Below are positions 1 to 64,000 of a stretch of DNA of 64,000 bases, in pieces. The notes beneath the pieces were generated by a model that saw only the letters and a program-made list of their open reading frames with translations, did not search any database and had not been told where the DNA came from. A program made the translations under genes and the position numbers. This stretch comes from Symbiodinium natans (Eukaryota; Sar; Dinophyceae; Suessiales; Symbiodiniaceae), in contig CAJNDS010002215.1 of NCBI GenBank assembly GCA_905221605.1, forward strand, positions 248,001-312,000, in the 5' to 3' direction. Within the stretch, counting starts at the first letter, position 1. Every line of letters starts with the position of its first letter.

Positions 1-1175
1 CGCAAAAAGACCCTTTCCTTTCAGTACCTCGAAAACTTCTGCGAAAAGGCGCTTGGGGGTATGGGGCACCCATAGAGGACCCATGGGAAGCCCCCAAAGA
101 TCCCCAAAGTGGACGGCTAGCCTGGTACGCAAGCATTCACAGCACGCAGGAGCCCCTTGGCACAGATGACACGACACCCCAAAAAGCATCTGCAGGTCTA
201 CTCCAGTTTTGTGCGTGTGCAGCCTTACTCCCCCCGGGGTTCCCAATTGAGCCTTCATCCCCTACAGCAGAAACTCTGAGATCCCTTATTCCGATCTTCC
301 CCTTTCTCCTGGTACTCGTGACTGCAATGCTGTAGGAACCCAAAGTCAGTTCCTACGTTCCAAGAAGGACCTGTAGATCAACCCCCACCTGTGCTAGTTT
401 TCACACGCCTCCTCACCCCTCAACCTGGAAGCCGGAGGCCTGGCGAGCCGGCGGGAACCTCTGAAGGCCCCACAAGAGGCTCAACCCTATGTGATTCTAT
501 GTCTGTATGTCGGGAAGCAAAGACGCTTTTGCATAGTGAAGGGAAGGTACCTTTGGGGGAAGTTGGGCAGTTGGGAAGTTGCCACGGCTTTGGGAGCTTT
601 TGCATGGGAGCTTTCGCATGGGGAGGGCAGCTGAGGTAGCGAAGTTGAAGGCTACTAGAAGATTCAGTTGCGAGTCGCGTTGGTCTTGGATTCTGCGCCT
701 TTGCTGTCAGGGCTTCTCCAAAGAGTACCAGCGCTCTTTCCGAGTACCAGACGGCTGTGTGTCGGCAGCCTCTTGCTCCCGTAGCATCTCCAGAGCACAC
801 TGAAAAGAGATGTCAAGTAGTGGAGGGTAGGAGCATTTGTAGTGGCATGCGGGTCCTAGGTGCTGCGAAGAGCCATGCCGACTCCGGCAATACCACAACC
901 ACGATATGACAGAGCGACGAATTTCGACAATCGTTCATGGCTCCAGTTCTGATAAACTCCCATTCCATAAGTAGGCACGGTTCGACCCCTGCTCGGTAAC
1001 CGGTGCATGCCCGATGTCTCACCCTGTTCGGACAGTTCATGCGTTGATGAGGCTCCTGCATCCGTTCTTGTTCGGCAGCCCGAACAACAGACCTTCAAAG
1101 CAATGGCGCGAATCAATATTCCGCAGCCCCAAAGAAAGAAGGAACAACGAAAAAGAGAGAGAGGTGCGGCGGGCC

Positions 1176-1301
1176 AGGAAGGAAGCAAGGAAGGAAGGAA
1201 GGGAGGAAGGAAGGAAGGAAGGGGAAGGAAGGGGAAGGAAGGAAGCAGGGAAGCAGGGAAGCAAGGAAGCAAGGAAGGAAGGGAGGAAGGAAGGAAGGAA
1301 G
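1176..1301 (+). repeat. GGAA/AAGG microsatellite
   Basis: About 125 bases of imperfect GGAA, GGGAA and GCAA units, purine only on the + strand. It produces long artificial open frames of lysine, arginine, glycine and glutamate on + and of serine, proline, leucine and phenylalanine on -. These are not genes. Confidence 0.95.
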
Positions 1302-2336
1302 AAAGGCGTGCGTATGCGTACATCCTGGTTTCAAGCTGAGGTGACTGGATTCTTACAAGCTAGGATTGCGTTTTCCAATGCTTGGGCTGACAGTCACTGC
1401 CCAGCGAAGAAGCATAATGAGGTCGCGCCTGGCCTGATCAGCCAGGCGTACCTGCGTTTCGAGATGATGTGTTGTTGTGCATTGTTTCAGTGCTATCATT
1501 CAACATCCTCGCTGCTGTTCTTATCTTCGACTTCTTCAAGAACAGGATCCCCAGAACCAAACTCATTGAAGCACTTCTTCCGTTTGTCTTTGTGTGTGTG
1601 TGTGTGCATGCAAGTGTCATACACACGTGTAAGCATTGCGCAATAATCTAGCTATGTACCTTCATCTGAAGCCTCCTGCGACTCACTTTGCTCGGTCCGA
1701 ACAGTTTGCGAACGGTGCCAAAGCCGGCGCGTCGTTCTCGTGGAAGCTTTGGAACTTGACTTGATGAGCTAGGTTCCCAGGTTTGAAGGAGGTTTGAAGG
1801 TTCATCTGCTCGCAGAACTCCCATCTACTCAAGACCCAAGTGCAAGAACACTTGCTTGAAGCAAGCCAAGATATCAAGAGGTCATTGAAGCGCGATGCGG
1901 CGGGCAGAGCCGAGACACGCTTCTGTGATCCCCTATAAATCGACATGGTTGCAAAGCTTCTCGCGATTAGCATTGGCTGAGAGGTCCTTGGCCTCCATGC
2001 TTGGCGGTCTTTTTTCATGGGCACGCAGAAGACGGTGAAAGACGGTCAGAGATTGCCGAGCATGGCTGTTTCCGTCGCACTATAGCCGTAGGGTCCGAAG
2101 CGAGAAGGACTCCGCGGAAATCGACAAAAGTATTCGGGACAGGTCTCAGAATCAGTTCAGGGACACATCGGCACCTGGTGTCGTCATTCTCTATTTGTCT
2201 CCTGGGTTCGGTGTCCAGCCAGATTGGGCCTTGGTCGCGGAGCAGCCCCACTCCGGATCTCGTCTTGCAGAGTACAATGATGCGTCATGAGCTGCAGATT
2301 GCGTTACGCCTCTGTCCCTTGCTTCGGGAGGCAGAG

Positions 2337-2373
2337 GGGTTTAGGGTTTAGGGCAACCCTAAACCCTAAACCC
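2337..2373. repeat. Head-to-head telomere repeat palindrome
   Basis: Seventeen bases of GGGTTTA units (2337-2353) face seventeen bases of CCCTAAA units (2357-2373) across a three-base CAA spacer, a perfect inverted repeat. The G-rich strand runs into the C-rich strand, which is the orientation expected where two chromosome ends have been joined. A short cruciform or replication slippage could also create it. Confidence 0.9.
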
Positions 2374-2864
2374 TGCTTCGCTGCTTGCCTAAGTACTAAC
2401 TAAGCCCCTGCCTGCTTGCAAATGTCGTTGTTGGGCTGAGGGTCGAGGTCTAGGCCTGCGAGGGATGGTATTACACATGGGACAAGTATCATGAAAATGG
2501 CTTACCTTCGTCAGTGTCCTTATACCTTATACCCCTACGCATGGATCTGTCAAGTGTTTGCCCTTGAGTGTGGCAAGACGAAGTCGCCTTATGCCGGCCG
2601 ATCCGGGACACAACGAAGGCACCGTGAAGTACCAGAACCTCTCGAGGACGAGGTCAAACAGCGTCAGGGCACTTGCAGGGGAGGAGAACCGAAAGCCCAT
2701 GCCCCGAGTGGCGGCTGCGGGCATCCCAGCGACACCCCCGCCTTCTGGCTTCATGCCTGGAACACCGCCGCCGAAACACACTGGGTCCCCCCCTAAGGCC
2801 CCAGAGAGCCTAAGCCCCTGATAAACCCAAAACCCAACGACTCCCCAAGCCTTACTTGGAGGTT

Positions 2865-3168
2865 ATGGGGTTTAGGGTTCAGGGTATAGGGTTTGGGGTT
2901 ACAGTTGTAGGGCAAGAAGTACCCTAAAGTCTATTATCTATGATCCAGTCTGGCTGCAATTCCTGAGTTAGAAGTACCCATGACTCTCCAAGTAAAGCCC
3001 CCAAGCTCTAAACCCTCAACCCTAAGCCCCCCCTCAACCCCAAACCCTTAATCAGCCAAAGAACGTGGGATCCTCAAGGCACAGAAAAGCCTACCCTACA
3101 CCCTGACCCCTAACCCTAAACCCGAAACCCTATTTTCACCCTAAACCCAACCCTAAACCCTAAACCTT
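2865..3168. repeat. Degenerate telomere-like patch (TTTAGGG / CCCTAAA)
   Basis: TTTAGGG-like units occur at about 2867-2905 and CCCTAAA-like units at about 3000-3050 and 3090-3168. The last block ends only six bases before the acceptor AG of the RPB1 exon that starts at 3175, so it forms the pyrimidine-rich end of that intron. Confidence 0.85.
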
Positions 3169-3174
3169 GCCCAG

Positions 3175-58690
<55,516 letters not shown>

Positions 58691-60185
58691 AGCCGAGGAA
58701 TGCTCCAAGCTGAACTCCACACAGGGATCGATATATATATATATATGTATGTGTATATATATATATATATCTGTGAATCAGATTCATAAGAAGATGTTGC
58801 GACTTTCAGAAGGATGTCAAGAGGATTGCAACCGTTTAGCTTTCTTTTCCGGGACGCGTGTTGTTGATAAGTCCTCGGCGTTTTGAGACTGAAGCCCCGC
58901 CGGGACACTGATGATTTGTTGGGCCAGAGCCTTATAAAGCTTTCTCAAGTCACCGCAAATGGGTCTTACAAAGGGTGTGCACCAGCCGCAACAAAGTCCC
59001 GTTTTTTCATCCATAGCCGTACTGGACTTCAGCACCGTTGTGTGCAAAGCCCCCAGACTCTGAATTTCAGAAACCCGCAAGCGCAGCATGGAATCAATAT
59101 GGGATCAGTTTCGGCCCTCGGACTGTTCTCGTTCAGTACTTTCAGGAGAATCGTCACCATCATTCCTTCCTCCCTGGCCCCCCACCCCCCGCGCCACAAA
59201 CAAATGATGAAGGAGCATCTCAGAAATGTCACATCATGTGAGCACCGGAAGTCCAAGGCTCTTTGAAGTTAGCTTGGGGAACTTCGGCGTACAGGCTACA
59301 GGGGCAGCAGTTGTGAGCGCCACAGCAGTTGAGAAGTGGACTGAGGCCTGGAAAAGACGGCGGTGCTACGCCAGGCCCGCGGGGTGCTCCTGCTACTGGC
59401 AGTCAGGGTCAGATGGTCAGAATCTGTGGACACTGAGCGGTTGCGAGGATCGATGGCGGGCTCAAATATGCGATAGATACTCACTCTATAGGCTGAAGCT
59501 GCTTCATGTTTCTTGCAGGGTTTCTTCGCTCCATCATCAGGAATTAGGAAAGGAGCACCGGAGCTGCCTCTGATTTGGCGGCAGGTTTCCCATCTAGAGC
59601 GGAAGCGGATTCACAGCCTCCAAGCATATTTTGAATGATTGTTTGCCAGCTCAGCATTGGCTCTTTGAACTACAAAAACTGTTGGGGGGGGGGGGGGGAA
59701 CATTTCGCTGCTCTTAACAGGATACTCGCCGACCATGATGCATTCAGCAGTCATGGGCCTGAGCTGCTCGAGGGAAAGGTAGACTGCGGGTAGACGACCT
59801 CGTGGACGGGTAAGTCTCCAGACCAATGTGGTCTTTTTGCGTGGTATGAACAGCTTCAATCCGTGCATCTTTTGCTGGAGCAGCTGAATGGTTGGCCCAA
59901 GCTCAATCTTTCATATCCACTGCAGCAAAGCCGCCTGTTCGACGCTTCCCGAGGCTTCGGACACAGGCCTGGCGTCACCTGTGATTGATCAGGCGGGGCA
60001 GAAGTCTGAAGTCCAATCCTGGCAGCTTTTGCAAGACTCGCATTTTGGTTCGGAATCAGGAGGTGCTTTTGCATGTAAGCAAGTTACTATCATCTACACT
60101 GCGTGACCCGGTAGACGTGATCAGAAGGCATCAGGAACACAGATCCCGTTCCTTCAAGCCACTTTTTTTGAAGCAGGAGAGTCTA

Positions 60186-60231
60186 TGCCTAAACCCTAAA
60201 CCCTAAACCCTAAACCCTGAACCCTAAACCT
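60186..60231 (+). repeat. CCCTAAA telomere-like patch
   Basis: Four exact and two near-exact CCCTAAA units. Confidence 0.95.
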
Positions 60232-63200
60232 ATGGACTTGTAGAGTTTCTTGTGCCAGGCAGCAGGTGATGCTCCGCCAGGCCTGGGAAGTGCTTTGGGC
60301 ACTGAGAGATCGGTCGTTGCCGATGCTGCTGTGTGCTGGGGTCCGGTGTAGCAGAGGTTTCTGCTTGTAGGACCTATAGTCACATCGGGACTTGAGAAGC
60401 AAATGGAGATTTTTTGAGCTAGTTTGGGGTGTCGGTGGTGGAGTGCGTTTGCCCGGTACTCACTCAATCCTGTTTGCGAAGCTGTCGAAGAGGCCCGGTT
60501 CTCGAAGTTTGAGCAACGGATGGCTCCTTCAAGTTATCATATTACTTACATCTCAACGGCGGTCGGAGCGGGAAATTGCGAGGCAATGGCAACCCAAGAG
60601 TCCAGGACTTGTAAGATGATTTAGGGAGCCCTCAGAAGCCAAAAAAGTCCAGGCGTTTACGCCTCACTTGTGGCGTCGCCGAGCTATACTCCACCAAACC
60701 AGGCCATGGCTTGTCCCTGCATGCTCCGGGTTACCTGCGCTTGCGGGCTACGGGGCCGCTTTGGGGGGGGGGGGGGGGGTGGCGGCATTTGATGCGTAAG
60801 TTCCCTCAACTCATCTCTCAAATAGAAGCATACGATCCGAGCAAGCAGCAAGTATACAGGGTCCCATTGTTGCGAGTCCTGTGAGTTTGACAACCGATGC
60901 CGGTGACCCCAGCGACTGGGTCATGCTGTTTTTGTCTTGGACTGTCACCATCGGATGAGAGCTTCTGAGACTTTGGCCCTTGGTTTCCCTCAGCAAATTT
61001 CCGACCCCCGAGACATCGAAGGTGGGGAATGTCCCACAAGCGTCGGCGCATGCCATCTACTCGCAGCCGTCGGCTGCTGGCGTCACCGACGTTGTCGAGG
61101 CAACTCTGGTTACTAGGTCTGCGTGGCCAAAGTCTAGGCTGCTTACCAGGCAGCTTACTAGGAACTTGATCGAAGCTGCTGGAAGTACGATGTCACAATG
61201 AGACTAGGTGGCAACGCGCCACTGTCCGGTGTCCTGTTTCAACAACTGCTGTCCCAAAATATGTGCTTGTGAGGACGATGCGCAGTCAGAGTTGTTTGAC
61301 GAGGATGATGAGGCATCTCGCGAACATGCCAATGCGTGTGCAGCTGGTCAGGTAATTCCAGGAACAAGTTTCAAGCCGACACCATGCGGCCCTGGGGTAG
61401 CGGTAGCATGATTGAGATCACGTGACAATTTCCACCTTTCTTGGCATAACTCATGAAAGACATCTCATAAAGAAAGAGTTGCAGACAGCGCCAAAACAGT
61501 TCGTAATTGGTAGTTGCAGCCTGTTGGAACCTAGCATCGAAATTACCTGGAGTGGCCAGGACACCCTTCACTACGAAGGGCCGACAGCAGGCCTTCACCC
61601 GTTGTGCAAGAATGGGCTTTCCTTGGGATCTTTTTCTTGCCCGGAAGCCTGATTCAGATTCTTCTCAGCTTCGCAAACTTCCCTGAAAAGATAAGGAACG
61701 GTGTAGACGACTGCGGTCTTGCACACCACACTTTGCAACCGCCTATGCAGCTGGGACTCAGCTGGGTGAACCTGAAATGCTCAGTTTGTCCCCAAGTCTG
61801 AAGGGTCCATTTAGAGCTGAACATCCGGGAGCCCCTGGCGAGCATGCGGAAGCATGCAAAAAGCAGCCCAAAAGTGTGTGGTTGCGATTGGCTTCTTGCA
61901 ACGGGAGGGGGCGCAGCGGTGGGAAGTTTACAGCTCGCCGGCCCAGTCCATCTGCTGTAGACTCTAGACATCCTGAGAATCGCCTCCAAATGCCGAAGAA
62001 CTTAGAGTCAGACAGAATTTAGGCAGCATCCACTTGCCCCCGTCACCACAGGTCAGGATGCGGATGAGTGAGCTGCGGCCGTTGCACAGCTTTCATTCCA
62101 ACGGGCAATTCCTACATGTGCAGATGAACTGCTAACCTTCATGTTCCTAGCTTTGCAGGGAAATGGCGGCTTTGAAGACGAAGATGACCTCCCCCCCCCC
62201 CCTTGCCCGTAGGGATGAGGAGCCTCTGCTTTGAGAACACACGTGGCGCGTGGCTCAACAAAAGACAGGTTGTGGGCACCGTGTTTGCATGGAGCATCAT
62301 GGACACCAACATGCCAACCTGAGCGGCTACCCTCATAAAGCAGTCGATGCCGCGCTCAGTTTCTGGAGCCAGGTCCAGCCCTGTCAACGCAAATCCAGTC
62401 CTTGGACTTTCAGGGTGCCATGCAGATCACAGCAGCCAACCCTCAAAGTCACACGCCTCGATCAATGTAGCAAAGGCATGGAGTGCAGCGAAGCAGGGGG
62501 CTCCCTCACTGTCCTTTTGATGTTTTGTTTAGGGCCCCCTGGCCCCTTCGCAGCCTTCAGAGCGCTCGAAACGTCGAATTCCCAGGAGTTGCCTCGAGTT
62601 CTGATGTCCGAGAAGAACTTCGAGATCTGGATCGAGGCCCCATGTGAGCGACCACTTTTATTACGTTGCAGGAGGTTTCTTTTGGCGGAGATAAAAATCC
62701 ACGTTCATGCCTAAAACCTCGGAAAGCGATAGGCCCCCCCCAAAAGCGATACCCTCAATCTTGAATTTAGTAGTCGTTCTGCAGAAATGTCATGATTTCG
62801 TGGTTGGGTCTTATTCCAGGGTGATACTCAAAGCGATACCCCTACGATACCCATCTGGCCACCCGAAGAGCTGGGCAAAGGCCCTGGCCCAGGTTGAGGG
62901 AAGTTTAGGATTTGGATTTCTGATTCGAGCAGCGAGAGCTCCAGCTCCTAGAAAAGGAGCACTCTCACTCTTTAGTCTAGAGTCTATAGGTCCTAAAGAA
63001 AGGAAACGGGTTTAGGAATTCAGGTGTATTTAGGGGAGGGTTCCAGGTTTAGGATCCTATAAGCAGTAAAGCGATAGGTTTTTGTAGTAGCATTGAGCCA
63101 AAGTCCCATAAAGCGATAAGGCCCCCCCCAAAAGCGATACCCTTCGATTTTCTAATTAGCATTTACATAAGATTTTTTGCGGCTGCTCATGTGGGCAACA

Positions 63201-63329
63201 ACACGCCTTCCATCAGCATTGTGGGGTCCATTGACCCTTACATCTTCTCTCCATCTCCCATCTGTTTCGGCTTGTTATCCGGCTCATAGACCAGCATCCT
63301 GCGAAGCCCCCCCCTTGAGCGCAAGACAG

Positions 63330-63407
63330 GACGCGGAGGCCCTGCGCCCCCACGCCCTGCGCGCGGATCTCGCGGCGCTCCAAGCCGGAGCTCCCTTGCT
63401 TCGCCAG
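63330..63407 (+). CDS. Candidate exon, unknown gene
   Basis: Between an acceptor (GACAG) and a GC donor the frame reads DAEALRPHALRADLAALQAG followed by APLLRQ. Nearly every third base is G or C, as in the RPB1 exons. It is alanine- and leucine-rich, probably helical. It may be the start of the next gene. No family was recognised. Confidence 0.4.
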
Positions 63408-64000
63408 GCTTTGTGGGACGTTGGCAATGGAAATTCCGTGTCTGGTGTACGAATCTACCTGCTCTACTGTTTCAAGAAGTCTTTTAATTCTTTTTCCCAA
63501 ATATTCACCCCAGGATTATTCCGTCGGTCAGCACTTTATTCCAGTAGCAAGGGGGCCTATAATCTCAGATTTCTGAGAGCTCAGCGCAGGAGGTCTCAGG
63601 CACATGAGATCCAGACTGACTCAGGGCTTCCCTTCATGGATGGCAAGGCTTGAAATCTTTTGGGTATTTTGACCCCTTTCCCGTAAACTCTGAAGAGTTC
63701 TGGCATGAACGATCTGATTCTGATGGTTGCATCTGTGTTGAGCCTTCTTTGACTGCCTCGCCTCGCCTCGCCGTTCCTGTCCGGCTCGGTTCCTTGCAGC
63801 GTTTGCACGGCCTACGCGCCTAGAAGACAGCAAGGGGGTTATCCTGCTACCTTCCCCGACACTACAGCCGTAGCATCCCAACTGCAGCTTCCCGAATTCT
63901 CACTTTCTCACAGAGCCGATCCTACTATATTTTGGTACATGTCTGCAAATTTGTAATTAGATCTCAGAGGTTACTAAACCAGCAAGCTGTTTTAAAGGCA

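Larger units (their letters stand above)
1..3174. other. No recognisable gene upstream of first RPB1 exon
   Basis: I see no coding piece that I can assign here. RPB1 should begin about 280 codons before its first recognised exon, but the zinc-site motifs of the clamp (such as CPGHFGH) and the RPEWM motif were looked for and not found. The stretch holds a purine-rich GGAA microsatellite, a short TG run near 1595-1608, a perfect telomere-repeat palindrome at 2337-2373 and degenerate CCCTAAA/TTTAGGG patches from about 2865 onward. It is either intron of RPB1 or intergenic DNA; the sequence does not decide. Confidence 0.5.
58691..64000. other. Downstream of recognised RPB1 exons, no named gene
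   Basis: It may contain the last RPB1 exons and 3' end, but none could be proved. Noted: G-runs near 59684 and 60763, a C-run near 62190, a telomere-like patch at 60186-60231, and repeated words AAAGCGATA and GGCCCCCCCCAAAAGCGATA near 62,730 and 63,120. No rRNA or tRNA was recognised. Confidence 0.4.

Noticed and set aside
975-1010. GGTTCGACCCC resembling a tRNA T-loop
   Set aside because: No matching T-stem, acceptor stem or A-box at the right distance.
1014-1646. Plus-strand 210-codon open frame
   Set aside because: Its core is the GGAA microsatellite; the rest has no protein character.
2212-2272. Possible RPB1 exon with a PDW motif like RPEWM
   Set aside because: The three residues fit but the following LPVPPxxVRP motif is absent and no frame joins to exon 3175.
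63501-63530. Possible extra CTD heptad (TAT TCA CCC)
   Set aside because: One YSP word with no neighbouring repeat and no matching splice phase.

Overview
The window looks like nuclear DNA of a dinoflagellate, most likely a symbiodiniacean-type alga. The grounds are four things seen directly in the sequence: a protein-coding gene cut into dozens of tiny exons; introns whose 5' ends are about half GC, almost half GT and occasionally GA; many interstitial TTTAGGG/CCCTAAA (plant/alga-type telomere) patches; and frequent runs of 9-20 G or C. There is no bacterial-style gene packing, and most long open reading frames are chance products of GC-rich intron sequence. The species assignment is inference.

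One gene dominates: RPB1, the largest subunit of RNA polymerase II, on the + strand from position 3175 to about 58,690. I read 76 exons, mostly 20-75 nt, by matching translated pieces to the colinear family sequence and checking that splice phases join. They run from the switch-2 region through the dock, catalytic NADFDGD loop, pore, funnel, bridge helix, foot, trigger loop, jaw and C-terminal cleft/clamp to a proline/serine/threonine linker and a short, degenerate C-terminal repeat domain. The N-terminal ~280 residues (clamp zinc sites) were not found in positions 1-3174. They are probably upstream of the window.

Layout: 1-3174, no recognisable gene, a GGAA microsatellite and telomere-like patches; 3175-18,578, RPB1 exons 1-45; 18,579-39,189, one 20.6-kb intron between the foot/cleft and the trigger loop. 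That intron holds a long uninterrupted ORF for a glycosyltransferase-like protein (21,251-22,864), several coding-looking pieces of unknown genes near 25.0 and 28.7-29.5 kb, and telomere-like arrays. 39,190-45,878, RPB1 trigger loop to C-terminal clamp; 47,055-49,513, linker; 49,514-56,086, a 6.6-kb intron with microsatellites and a few unassigned coding-like pieces; 56,087-58,690, CTD repeat exons; 58,691-64,000, no gene that I can name, with one coding-like exon near 63.3 kb.

All exon borders are hand-read from a homology guide and splice dinucleotides. Where phases agree on both sides they are firm; a few ends, named below, are approximate. No rRNA, tRNA, CRISPR array, insertion sequence or virus was seen.
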